Virus record (IMG/VR): IMGVR_UViG_3300027796_000004
Coordinates: 1-45,857 of that record
Strand: one strand, 5' to 3'
Length of the DNA stretch: 45,857 nt
Origin: a virus
Below, piece by piece: positions 17,701 through 24,828 of the stretch. The notes beneath the pieces were generated by a model. It made no database searches. It was not told the DNA's origin and worked only from the letters and a program-made list of their open reading frames with translations. Made by a program: the position numbers and the translations under genes. Positions within the stretch are counted from its first letter, which is position 1; each line of letters opens with the position of its first letter.

Positions 17701-19438
17701 AGCAGATGATATGATAAAAATTAAGAATCAACAAGTAAATTTATTAAATAGTAAAATAAATGGAGTAGATCCAACTAAGGATGCAGTTATATTAAATCAA
17801 ATACAAAGAATGAAAAAAGATATAGAATATCTATCAAATAAAGATGTTAAAGAATTGTTTAATATAAATTATACTGAGAGTTTATTTGACTTTATAAATA
17901 CTTCTACTAAACAGTCCAATTCTATGATGCTTATGAATGACGTATTGTTTGATACAGCTATGAATGATGGTACATTAGTTAGAACTGCACTAGCGGGAGA
18001 AAAAGCTCCTCTAGGGTACGTTAAAATGAGTTCTAAAGCCATAGTAGATGAGATGGAGAAATGGGGAGACGTATTTAAAACTGATTCAGTTAAAAACTTT
18101 ATAGAGAATTTTAAAGGATCAGATATAATAATAGATAAAAAAATAGCGAATATGATAAATCCTATTGTAAATCCAACGACATCTAATACATTATTAAATG
18201 TAGTAGATAAAGTAAATAATACATTTAAGAAGTATAAGACTTTGAGTTTCGGATTCCAAGCTCGTAACTTAGTAGGTGGAAGTACAAATATGATGTTAGC
18301 AAATATTCCGATGAGTATAGCTACACCATTTAGTAAAGCTCAAACTAAATCATTGAGCATATTAAAGAATGCTCAAGATTTAATTGATAAGTCTGCAAAA
18401 GGATTATTAAAAGGAACTGAGATAAGTGATTATAAATTATTATCTCAATTCGTAGAGTCTGGTTTCTTTAATTCAACTTCTAAACTATATGATATAGAGG
18501 ATATATTAAGTAAATCTTCTAAAAACATAGTTGGTAAACAAGTTGATAAATTAGCAAAATTAAATAATAATTTAAACCAATATGTAGATGGAATGTATAA
18601 AATGACTCTTATGGATTATTTCAATAAGAATCCAGAAGCTTTAGTAAAGTCTGGATATAATAGTTCTACTGAGGCAGTAAAAGGAATATTATTCAGCCCA
18701 AGTGCAACGGATTTATCTCCGTTCGAAAGAAATACTATGAAAAGGATAATACCTTTCTATACATTTACTAAACAAAACCTAATGTTTCAATTAAGTAATT
18801 CATTAAAAAATCCTGCAAAGTATAAACAATTAATAAAAGCAACTAACAAAATATATGATAATGTATTTGATGAGGGCGAATATGCAGAGTGGGAAAAAGA
18901 AGGATTTTTATTACCTCTACCATTTGAGGATGCTAACGGGAATAACATAGTTATAAAACTAAATTTACCATTATCAGATTTAGGAGAATACATGAGTAAT
19001 CCTCTAGGAAGAATTGTATCTGCTACTTCTCCAATGATAAAAGCACCATTTGAATTAGTATCTGGTAAAGATATGTTTACTGGAGCTGATATCAAAAAAG
19101 AAACTGCAACGGATTTAGTAGATCTATTTGGAAAATATTCTGGATTAGATGTATTTACATCACAACCAAAAAAGATAAAGAATCTAGTAAGCGGAGAACA
19201 ATCTGGAATGCAGAATATGGCAAATTTATTTCCTTCATTAGCATTGTATAATGATAAAGAAAAGAATGTAACAAATAATGAATATAATCAACTAGAAAAA
19301 TATCAAGCTAAAGTAAAGGAACTAAAAAATCAAGGAGTTGAAGTTCCAACGGTTACGGAATTGAATAAAAAAAATTCTGCTACTACTAAAGCAAAATTAA
19401 TACTGAAACAACTAGAAAAAATTAGAAAGAATACATAA
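14732..19438 (+). CDS. Large internal virion / polyvalent protein with ADP-ribosyltransferase-like domain
   Basis: A 1568-residue protein, the largest here, and the last late gene. Residues about 40-260 are glycine/alanine-rich and partly hydrophobic (DIVLDPMNLVTAGAAKAVSG). Residues about 560-705 are coiled coil. Residues about 705-895 look like an ADP-ribosyltransferase domain of the phage polyvalent type: the MYHGSENNFKIFDE start (M713, H715), FNGFWFD, YLDISNPAN (Y764), GYDGVLYN (G811) and the closing SFYPNKIFEVD. The C-terminal third contains the FERNTMKRIIPFYTFTKQNL segment, common in large phage structural/polyvalent proteins. Such proteins are packaged in the head and enter the cell with DNA, so the ART-like domain could modify host proteins at once. 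Catalytic competence cannot be judged by eye. Confidence 0.7.
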   Translation: MATQSLSSYLNNINKKRKAAFKGFDSSSSNSVSKQNANYKKRLDSIGEDADSRNIIEKALNLPEDQNVLFDVVDILSRPQQAAFGAINNAINGDNVLTGLKEGITGETKTSGGEILRNVGIGNDDNGSAELKDPSTWGIDDILGTAADIVLDPMNLVTAGAAKAVSGAGKLTKGADVISDAGKLIGKLDDAGKVVNTSGKAIGYLDTANDVFKPIGKDLTQRAFEATGKYVVKPLTKLADKGISKVLQGADAINGIKYANSGADLVQDLGKILPDGIKEGTNVKGALELYKEAKTGIKDAFNFSKSLPSNVWNKMKNSEGKGILTQLEATSIGKNIEKTINDYAAVKNIDASVLNRQLALLTEDGLEKTTNVSKIINNFKNGVENGVVRVADADKIALTSSLDQLKSIKGLNYKIIDGGDIKITNVNNNILKSNPDLVKNLDNITFNKRIDLPEEDLKLLNAAKSDPELLKLYKDKIQPSYKQVADVIKKNTGVDFNPVVDREGYLRRTVNDDALQKSEIMKKYGSGKPKMSKEFATRKYENQAATNLTKEDVPRETIKHIENTINKKTSELSSVKLGSLESKKVNLLKSIDDTKTKLTTKLNNLDEKSANVLKNTVTKEQQKISILNELNKKNIKSYSKIADETQMGNLIKYSSQSEKYSEEMSSILKQLDDGTSAGLGNKVDNLGKSLTDKEISKLKTTKTVDKNGNIIRMYHGSENNFKIFDESKIRSNETDAVFNGFWFDSVKDNANPARSKAKYVKEYYLDISNPANKSVYDAAYKESRSLSLEELKKLGAGTDADATRIILKNKGYDGVLYNQPDVIDEKLLKQQGYYEYKTSRGSKIRLDINEDGTINYNYGEGNNETYNSLEDFYKDPIMNHTTAVSFYPNKIFEVDNTLSKKSNNVSSLSNNRMKQLIDKLDSTNVKLVKSENDTYKLMEELENLKTKEGISSVKRTVESFSESNSLTAKITKNNAKLGEIAKAKELTQAAADDMIKIKNQQVNLLNSKINGVDPTKDAVILNQIQRMKKDIEYLSNKDVKELFNINYTESLFDFINTSTKQSNSMMLMNDVLFDTAMNDGTLVRTALAGEKAPLGYVKMSSKAIVDEMEKWGDVFKTDSVKNFIENFKGSDIIIDKKIANMINPIVNPTTSNTLLNVVDKVNNTFKKYKTLSFGFQARNLVGGSTNMMLANIPMSIATPFSKAQTKSLSILKNAQDLIDKSAKGLLKGTEISDYKLLSQFVESGFFNSTSKLYDIEDILSKSSKNIVGKQVDKLAKLNNNLNQYVDGMYKMTLMDYFNKNPEALVKSGYNSSTEAVKGILFSPSATDLSPFERNTMKRIIPFYTFTKQNLMFQLSNSLKNPAKYKQLIKATNKIYDNVFDEGEYAEWEKEGFLLPLPFEDANGNNIVIKLNLPLSDLGEYMSNPLGRIVSATSPMIKAPFELVSGKDMFTGADIKKETATDLVDLFGKYSGLDVFTSQPKKIKNLVSGEQSGMQNMANLFPSLALYNDKEKNVTNNEYNQLEKYQAKVKELKNQGVEVPTVTELNKKNSATTKAKLILKQLEKIRKNT

Positions 19439-19440
19439 CG

Positions 19441-19473
19441 AAAAAAGATACTAGAAATAGTATCTCTTTTCTT
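19441..19473. terminator. Bidirectional terminator between late and early units
   Basis: Stem AGATACTA/TAGTATCT with GAAA loop (19446-19465). It is preceded by A-rich and followed by T-rich sequence, so it can stop transcripts from both strands. It begins three bases after the last late gene and shares the CTAGAAATAG core with the terminator at 2886. Confidence 0.8.
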
Positions 19474-19524
19474 AAAAGAATAAAAAGGGGTGAGGCTAAA
19501 GGCGGTGAACCAAATTGCCCCATA

Positions 19525-19611
19525 TGGTGTGTCGTATGGGAGTTGAACCCATATACTAAAATCTTCGTTTAGTGATCGATCTAAAATGCTCTACCATTGA
19601 GCTAACGACAC
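19525..19611 (-). tRNA. tRNA, anticodon not resolved
   Basis: Read on the minus strand, a 7-bp acceptor stem GTGTCGT/ACGACAC closes the molecule. It is followed by an A discriminator and an encoded CCA (19525-19527). The D arm is GCTC-AATGGTA-GAGC and the T arm is ATGGG-TTCAACT-CCCAT. The 35 bases between them are longer than in an ordinary tRNA. A CTAAA segment can pair either with TTTAG before it (eight-base loop ATCGATCA, possible CGA anticodon) or with TTTAG after it (loop CGAAGAT). The gene is therefore a type II-like, unusual or decayed tRNA, and I do not assign the amino acid. Confidence 0.65.
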
Positions 19612-19619
19612 ATATAAAA

Positions 19620-19885
19620 TACTATTTTTCTATACAATAACGACTTATTCCATTACGAATAGTTATATAGAATTACGACTAATAGTTTAGCGTATGCTGG
19701 TCATAACCAAGACAGCCCTCCGTTCGTCTGTCAGAACATGGAGTTAATTCACTCCTACTATAAGATATATCTATATATGAGAGTCGAACTCATATGTACC
19801 CTTTGCTGATAGAACAACAAACTTGCCAAACTTTTCAGAGAGGAATCGAACCATCTCGTACGCACCGTTCTATATCTTATAGTAG
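19620..19885 (-). ncRNA. Gene-free structured region with tRNA-like T arms
   Basis: There are no convincing ORFs over about 270 bases. On the minus strand two T-arm-like hairpins occur: one around 19840-19860 containing GGTTCGATTCC with a bulged stem, and one around 19778-19795, ATGAG-TTCGACT-CTCAT. A perfect 15-bp inverted repeat, CTACTATAAGATATA (19755-19769 and its complement at 19871-19885), encloses both. Inside it ATAGAAC pairs with GTTCTAT. Further hairpins are GGAGT/ACTCC and GACAG/CTGTC near 19710-19756. It could be decayed tRNAs or one folded RNA; clean acceptor stems were not found. Confidence 0.4.
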
Positions 19886-19892
19886 CAAAGAA

Positions 19893-20012
19893 CTAGATCC
19901 TTGCTTTTTTATTAGTTTTGTTTTTTCTTTTTAAATTTGCTTCTGTTCTAAAAAATTGCTTTTGATATTTAGCTTTTCTTTTAGGACTAGTTTTAACTGA
20001 TTGTTTTCCCAT
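19893..20012 (-). CDS. Small highly basic protein, 39 aa
   Basis: A 39-residue protein, MGKQSVKTSPKRKAKYQK followed by a QFFRTEANLKRKNKTNKKARI-like basic tail, with 16 lysines or arginines and no acidic residue except one E. Ribosome binding site GGGAGGTG lies 7 bases before the ATG. The composition resembles nucleic-acid-binding peptides. A hairpin followed by a T-run on the plus strand overlaps its 3' end. An alternative out-of-frame ORF of 35 codons starting at 20041 is less well supported. Confidence 0.55.
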   Translation of the reverse strand: MGKQSVKTSPKRKAKYQKQFFRTEANLKRKNKTNKKARI

Positions 20013-20068
20013 TTATAACACCTCCCGTTAGAAGATGTCATGTCTCCTGTTTTTTCTCATATATACTC

Positions 20069-20290
20069 CTATCTTCTTACTAACAAGTAATCTTCTATTT
20101 TAATTAGTTGATTACTTTTTAATTTTAGATCTTTATCATAAGCGGTATTTATATAATCTAACTTTTCTACTACATTATCGTTTACAATTATTTCTTTAGT
20201 TTTATCAGGCATAACTACAACCAATATTATTTTAGAAAACTTATCACAAACCGCTTTTTCATAATTACATCTTATGAGTTGTTCTTTCAT
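20069..20290 (-). CDS. Hypothetical protein, 73 aa
   Basis: Not recognised. A 73-residue soluble protein with two cysteines near the N-terminus (RCNYEKAVCDKF) and a strand-rich middle (IILVVVMPDKTKEIIVNDN). Its ATG overlaps the stop of the VRR-NUC gene (TAATG), so the two are translationally coupled. Confidence 0.6.
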   Translation of the reverse strand: MKEQLIRCNYEKAVCDKFSKIILVVVMPDKTKEIIVNDNVVEKLDYINTAYDKDLKLKSNQLIKIEDYLLVRR

Positions 20291-20613
20291 TATATCACTC
20301 CTAATAACCTCTTTGCATCTTCCAACCCTCTAACTACCCCTGCTATGTGTCCGGATTCGGTCATTTTAGCTATGAAGTTTAATTGTTCCTTAGTAGGTCT
20401 ACCAGTTGCAGTCTTAACCTCCAAAAATGCAACAGTAGGCGTTTTAAATACTTTTAAATCTCCAATAAATAATAAATCGCTAAATCCATCAACACCTATT
20501 TTAATTTTAGCACCATATTGAGTAAAAAACAAGCCCACATTTATTCTAAAACACATTCCATAATCGGATAATCCTACCATTATTTTTCTTTGTATTCTAG
20601 TTTCTTCATTCAT
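20290..20613 (-). CDS. VRR-NUC domain nuclease
   Basis: A 107-residue stand-alone VRR-NUC (PD-(D/E)XK superfamily) protein, a family common in phages and linked to structure-specific or Holliday-junction cleavage. Visible motifs are an early E and Q (EETRIQ), the FRINVG strand, GVDGFSDLLF with the metal-binding D, and AFLEVKTATGRPTKEQLNFI holding the E-x-K core and the typical G-R/K-x-T-K-E-Q-x-x-F signature. IAGVVRGLEDA closes the domain. It probably resolves branched intermediates produced by the ERF/YqaJ recombination genes in the same operon. Confidence 0.85.
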   Translation of the reverse strand: MNEETRIQRKIMVGLSDYGMCFRINVGLFFTQYGAKIKIGVDGFSDLLFIGDLKVFKTPTVAFLEVKTATGRPTKEQLNFIAKMTESGHIAGVVRGLEDAKRLLGVI

Positions 20614-20839
20614 TGTTTATTACGCTTACAACAGCACTAGATATAAATAACGGAATTAACCCTAATTCGCAGAATACTATCCTAAGAACTCCCAATGTAA
20701 TATCTGAAGCAGAATCCGCATTTCTAATCTGCATAATTCCACCATAACCCATTACGTATAAAGTTAAATATGCGGATAACACTATTCCTATAATAACTAT
20801 TATTACTGATATTTTATATCTTATTAACACGTTAATCAC
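20606..20839 (-). CDS. Small membrane protein, 77 aa
   Basis: Two strong membrane segments: about residues 10-32 (ISVIIVIIGIVLSAYLTLYV) and about 50-72 (GVLRIVFCELGLIPLFISSA). Between them is a short loop. Function unknown. Its start overlaps the preceding gene and its end overlaps the nuclease start, so it belongs to the same operon. Confidence 0.6.
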   Translation of the reverse strand: MINVLIRYKISVIIVIIGIVLSAYLTLYVMGYGGIMQIRNADSASDITLGVLRIVFCELGLIPLFISSAVVSVINNE

Positions 20840-21147
20840 TCCTTTGGCATTTCATAAACTTTAACCATCATTTCTAATACTTTGGCTTTTATTTTTAAAT
20901 CGGCATTTTCATAGTCTGTATTACAAATATTCATATTTAATATAGTCATACTTTGTATTTCATCTAATACTTCTAATGCTCTTTCTTCTGTTTTATAATC
21001 TCCTAAAGGCGTATAACCATTAGACTGTATTGCTCTTATTTCAAAATTTCCTTTTTTAGATATTGTTGCATCTATTTCTTCAATATACAATCCGTTATTT
21101 ATTGGTATAAAATTTTTTCTTTGTGAACTTCTAATCCATAAATCCAT
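20836..21147 (-). CDS. Hypothetical protein, 103 aa
   Basis: Not recognised. The first half is strand-rich (FIPINNGLYIEEIDATISKK, then GNFEIRAIQSNG) and the second half helical and acidic. The overall plan resembles small phage proteins with a single alpha/beta domain. It follows the SF2 helicase gene by three bases; its stop overlaps the next start. Confidence 0.6.
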   Translation of the reverse strand: MDLWIRSSQRKNFIPINNGLYIEEIDATISKKGNFEIRAIQSNGYTPLGDYKTEERALEVLDEIQSMTILNMNICNTDYENADLKIKAKVLEMMVKVYEMPKE

Positions 21148-21150
21148 AAA

Positions 21151-22485
21151 CTACCTCCCTCTACTTTTTAATATAGTTTTCGCCCAGAAAGCAGGATTTT
21201 TATAACCTCTCTGTTTCCCTAGAGCTACTAGATCTCCGAATGTTCTGCACATTCCTTGTTCCATTTTAAGACTTCTTTTTTTAACTTCCGCTAAACGCTC
21301 TAATTCAGCTTTAGTATCTTTTTCTATTTCTCTTCTTGTTTTACCATTATCATTTTCACAATATGGACACATTTTATTTGTTCCAGGATAACATTTATAG
21401 CAGCGTTTGCATTGTCTAATAAGTACATCTGGCTCTCCAGATTTATTTTTACATTTTACTTCTTTAGTTAAACTCCACTCTCTTGTTTCCGTAGGCATTC
21501 CGTGTCTGTATGCGTTTCCGACATAATCAATTATTACAGATTTTTTACCTTCTTTAGGTCTCAAACATCTTGTAGACTGCTGAATATATAATGCTAACGA
21601 CTGTGTAGGTCTTAATAATAATATACACTCACAATCCGGAACATCGAATCCTTCTCCGACTAAGTCTACATTAGTTAATATCTTTATTTTATTATTTCTA
21701 AAATCTTCAATTATTTGATCTCTTTCATTTTTAGGAGTATCTCCGTCAAAGTGTCTAGCACTATATCCGCTATCGTTAAATAGCTTTTCTATTTTTCTGC
21801 TATATTCTATTGACGAGCAATATATTATAGCCTTTTTATTATCTGCTAATTTTTTATAATTATCTATTATATCGCCGTATATTTTTGGTCTATCCATCAA
21901 TATATTTATATCTGATGGAGAATAATCTCCGGCTATTATCTTAGCTTTATTAAAATCTGCATCTATTTTAGGGGCATAATAATCATAATCACTTAGAAAT
22001 CCATCCCAAATTAACTCTGTTGCTGTGATTTTTTCAACCATACTTTCAAATATATCTCCCAAAGGTTTTCCGGACAACCTAGTTGGCGTTGCAGTCAATC
22101 CTATAACTGGTGTGTTAAGATATGTCTCTAGAACGTCTAAATACGTCTTGCTAGTTGAATGCTGACACTCATCTATAATTATTACGTCTGGACGCTCTTT
22201 GATTGAATTTAGCCTATTTCTGAGTGTCTGAATCATAAATATAGATATGTTATTCATATTTATTCCAAAACTCTTAAACGTTTCTTCTGCTTGATCTAAT
22301 AATTCTTTTCTATGTACTATAAACCACGCTTTATTATTACCCGAAGTTAGCCAATTTATAAGATGAGCAGATATTACCGTTTTACCGCTACCACACGGAG
22401 CTACAAGTATAATTCTTTTATGATACCATAAATCACTTTTTACAGCTTCAAATAAATCCTTTTGGTAATATCTTAACTCATACAT
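21151..22485 (-). CDS. Superfamily 2 DNA/RNA helicase with C-terminal zinc cluster
   Basis: A 444-residue SF2 helicase of the DEAD/DEAH phage type. Motifs in order: Q-like RYYQKDLFEAV, Walker A APCGSGKT (29-36), DECQH box (105-109), TATP (131-134), then the C-terminal RecA-like domain with AIIYCSSIEYS, FDGDTPKNERDQII, TNVDLVGEGFDVPDCECI and the motif VI segment QQSTRCLRP. After it comes a cysteine cluster (CKRCYKC, then CPYC) likely to bind zinc and DNA. Helicases of this kind in phages open recombination or replication intermediates, and its neighbours (VRR-NUC, MCM-like ATPase) fit that. It is probably soluble and cytoplasmic. The family is assigned with confidence; the specific substrate is not. 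Confidence 0.88.
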   Translation of the reverse strand: MYELRYYQKDLFEAVKSDLWYHKRIILVAPCGSGKTVISAHLINWLTSGNNKAWFIVHRKELLDQAEETFKSFGINMNNISIFMIQTLRNRLNSIKERPDVIIIDECQHSTSKTYLDVLETYLNTPVIGLTATPTRLSGKPLGDIFESMVEKITATELIWDGFLSDYDYYAPKIDADFNKAKIIAGDYSPSDINILMDRPKIYGDIIDNYKKLADNKKAIIYCSSIEYSRKIEKLFNDSGYSARHFDGDTPKNERDQIIEDFRNNKIKILTNVDLVGEGFDVPDCECILLLRPTQSLALYIQQSTRCLRPKEGKKSVIIDYVGNAYRHGMPTETREWSLTKEVKCKNKSGEPDVLIRQCKRCYKCYPGTNKMCPYCENDNGKTRREIEKDTKAELERLAEVKKRSLKMEQGMCRTFGDLVALGKQRGYKNPAFWAKTILKSRGR

Positions 22486-22488
22486 ATT

Positions 22489-22821
22489 TTATTTCCTTTC
22501 TTCGTTGATAGCGTTTACTAACTCATTTACTTTAGAATATACGCGGCTTAATGTTTTTGAAAGAATTATAACATTTCTTGCCATTTCCATCTTGTTATAT
22601 TCGTTAGAAAACTCGAAATCCACTTTACTATCTTCTAATTTTTTAATCTTACTAACATCTTTCATTTTGAAATCTGATTTAAAAGTTCTTAATATCTCAT
22701 CTATCATGTCGAAATATCCCATATTATAACTATTATCAGGAAGATGGTATGATTCTGCGTATATTTTTTGAGCATCTTTACGTCTTGCTTCTAAATATTT
22801 TATCATTTCTTCTCTGGTCAT
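22489..22821 (-). CDS. Hypothetical helical protein, 110 aa
   Basis: Not recognised. An all-helical protein with predicted coiled coils (YLEARRKDAQKIYAESYHL and IILSKTLSRVYSKVNELVNA). Its ATG overlaps the stop of the preceding gene (ATGA) and the gene runs into the SF2 helicase three bases later. Confidence 0.6.
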   Translation of the reverse strand: MTREEMIKYLEARRKDAQKIYAESYHLPDNSYNMGYFDMIDEILRTFKSDFKMKDVSKIKKLEDSKVDFEFSNEYNKMEMARNVIILSKTLSRVYSKVNELVNAINEERK

Positions 22822-23180
22822 GATTTACCTCCTCTCATTTTTGCAATATCCATAAGAGTTTCTCTAAATAGTTTTTTCATACTCTCATTAACGTGCAATA
22901 TTATTTGATTATTTAAATTTGGGGAAGCATCACAAATTCTTAGTATCTGTTTTATTACATCTTTTAACTCTTCATTTTCTACTTTTAGTTGATAATAAGA
23001 TTTTGTATCTTTATCTAAAGCCTCATATACCATGTGTCTATTAACATAACGTTGAAGTGTACTTACTTGCCAAGACATAAACCAGCCTTTATGATATAAT
23101 TTAGTGCCAACAAATATAAAATCTTTATTAAGTACATTTTCTATATTGGTTATTAAACTTCCTTCTATATATTTACCCAT
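22818..23180 (-). CDS. Hypothetical protein, 120 aa
   Basis: Not recognised. It opens with strand-like residues (FIFVGTKLYHKGWFMSWQVS), then long helices, and ends MRGGKS, where GGAGGTAAA is the ribosome binding site of the next gene and the stop overlaps its ATG. Confidence 0.6.
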   Translation of the reverse strand: MGKYIEGSLITNIENVLNKDFIFVGTKLYHKGWFMSWQVSTLQRYVNRHMVYEALDKDTKSYYQLKVENEELKDVIKQILRICDASPNLNNQIILHVNESMKKLFRETLMDIAKMRGGKS

Positions 23181-23182
23181 AT

Positions 23183-24097
23183 TTAAAACCTTCTTTCCAT
23201 TAGCTTAATAAATAAATTTATAAACTTAATGATTTCTTCTTCATTTATATATTTCCAATTCAATGTTGATTCGTAAGTAATTCCCATAGCATAATCATCA
23301 TTTAATATATTTTCGCTTATATCTGAATAATAATTTAAATATAACAAACTTCTTCTTCTTCCAAGTAAATTTTCTGATATAAAGCCTTTTTCCATACCAT
23401 ATATATAACCCATATTTATCATTTCTTTATAAAATTGGTGTTTTGACGGTACGCTAAATGGCATTGATCTGCTTATATATGATATATTTATTGATAATCC
23501 TGATATAGATGAGTAATCCATTTCAAACTTCTGACATATTTTAGTTAAAAAACTTATCATTTTTTCTTGATTTTGTAAAATATTATAGATTTTATTATAA
23601 ATTACCCAAAATTTTAATTCTAATGTTCTAGGATGAATGTTTTCTATTTTATTGTCGTTTTGAAATTTAAAATTATCAATAAACGATGCAATACTCCAAC
23701 AAATATTGTAATAATCCTTATTATGAGTATATCTAGGTATCAAGCTATCTAAATATTCTTCCTGTATATTTTTTGAATCATATTCTCTTGATATAGTATT
23801 ATAAAATGTACCATAATTTAATCCCATTTTATCAGCCCAAGTTTTTTTCTGGTCATAATATACCGCCAAAGTAGTATATATTTCTCTTTTAGACGCTCCA
23901 ATTAGAACATCATTTATACTATCTTTTAGCAATTCTGTGAATTTATCTCCAGAATTTGGGTATGCAGTTTCTATTAGTATTTTAAGAATCCATAGAAATG
24001 TTTTAGAATCTTCTCTGTTTCCAGACTTAGCTAAATTATTTAATATTATAGCTGCTCTAACTTCTACCAATCTAGGATTTAATTTAAAATCATTCAT
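23183..24097 (-). CDS. Hypothetical helical protein, about 304 aa
   Basis: Not recognised. A long, largely helical protein with many aromatic residues and a TPR-like feel (WILKILIETAYPNS, KFTELLKDSINDVLIGASKR), plus a segment KTWADKMGLNYGTFYNTISR that could be a helix-turn-helix (about residues 115-135). I prefer the ATG at 24097 (MNDFKLN): GAGG lies upstream and it overlaps the previous gene by eight bases, whereas the longer in-frame start at 24151 is deep in that gene. An HTH-containing protein in the replication block might be an initiator or regulator, but this is a guess. Confidence 0.6.
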   Translation of the reverse strand: MNDFKLNPRLVEVRAAIILNNLAKSGNREDSKTFLWILKILIETAYPNSGDKFTELLKDSINDVLIGASKREIYTTLAVYYDQKKTWADKMGLNYGTFYNTISREYDSKNIQEEYLDSLIPRYTHNKDYYNICWSIASFIDNFKFQNDNKIENIHPRTLELKFWVIYNKIYNILQNQEKMISFLTKICQKFEMDYSSISGLSINISYISRSMPFSVPSKHQFYKEMINMGYIYGMEKGFISENLLGRRRSLLYLNYYSDISENILNDDYAMGITYESTLNWKYINEEEIIKFINLFIKLMERRF

Positions 24098-24359
24098 AAA
24101 AATTAGCCTCCTCAAAGAACATACCTCTTGCTTTTCCAATATATATTTCATCTTTAGTCATAAATTTTACTATTCTACCATCAGTAAGTACAATTCTCCT
24201 TTTAGTATACTCTACTTTTCTTATAATATTTAGTTCGTTTAGTTCATTTAGTTTATCCGCATATTTTTTTATTAATGTAAAATTAGGGACTATTACTAAT
24301 ATTATATTTGATTTATCTTTGTTTATTCTATATTTTAATAAGTGATCCATCTCATTCAT
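24090..24359 (-). CDS. Hypothetical protein, 89 aa
   Basis: Not recognised. A mixed alpha/beta protein with a strand (NIILVIVPNFTLI), then a lysine-rich helix and a basic strand KRRIVLTDGRIVKF. The end GMFFEEANFYE carries the GAGG used by the next gene. It overlaps both neighbours by a few bases. Confidence 0.55.
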   Translation of the reverse strand: MNEMDHLLKYRINKDKSNIILVIVPNFTLIKKYADKLNELNELNIIRKVEYTKRRIVLTDGRIVKFMTKDEIYIGKARGMFFEEANFYE

Positions 24360-24561
24360 AAATAAACTCTCCTTTAAAGAATTGAGGGAATTGTGTTATT
24401 CCATATAAGAACCCTATATTATGTTTTTCATCATATAATACATAATAGAATTTTTTGCCATTTTCCAAAGTTAATTTTCTGTATAAATATGTTTGTCCTT
24501 TAAAAAACCTTCCTCTAGAATTTGTAATACATGTACATTCCTTATATATAAACTTTTTCAT
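24352..24561 (-). CDS. Hypothetical protein, 69 aa
   Basis: Not recognised. A strand-rich 69-residue protein (KKFYYVLYDEKHNIGFLYGI) with C10 and C12 near the start. I chose the ATG at 24561 (MKKFIYK): it overlaps the stop of the preceding gene as ATGA and has GAGGATG upstream. The longer start at 24585 would overlap more. Confidence 0.5.
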   Translation of the reverse strand: MKKFIYKECTCITNSRGRFFKGQTYLYRKLTLENGKKFYYVLYDEKHNIGFLYGITQFPQFFKGEFIYE

Positions 24562-24827
24562 TCTTGCATCCTCGCATCCTTCCAAGAGTTTAAATCTAAT
24601 AGTCCTTCTCTTTCCATTAAAAGTATTAAATCAAATTCTTTATGATATTCATTATTAACATTATGAAATGAAGTTACTATTCTGGTTTCCATAACTATCA
24701 TTATGTTATATTTTCTGTTTATTAAAATTTCTTCTCTTAATTTAGGAATTTTAGGGAAGTATTCAAAACCGTATTCTTTATAATTTGCTTTGAAATATCC
24801 CCATTTTTTCTTATTCATCTGTACCAT
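24558..24827 (-). CDS. Hypothetical protein, 89 aa
   Basis: Not recognised. A basic N-terminus (MNKKKWGYFKANYKE) is followed by a strand (YNIMIVMETRIVTSFHN) and an acidic C-terminal helix. It starts one base after the MCM-like gene stop; AAGGAG is the ribosome binding site. Confidence 0.55.
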   Translation of the reverse strand: MVQMNKKKWGYFKANYKEYGFEYFPKIPKLREEILINRKYNIMIVMETRIVTSFHNVNNEYHKEFDLILLMEREGLLDLNSWKDARMQE

Positions 24828-24828
24828 A

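Noticed and set aside
19620-19885. tmRNA or ordinary tRNA array
   Set aside because: No alanine-type acceptor, no tag reading frame, and no complete acceptor stems around the two T-arm motifs.
19934-20041. 35-codon ORF overlapping the basic 39-aa gene in another frame
   Set aside because: AGGAG is only three bases from its ATG, whereas the 39-aa frame has GGGAGGTG at good spacing.
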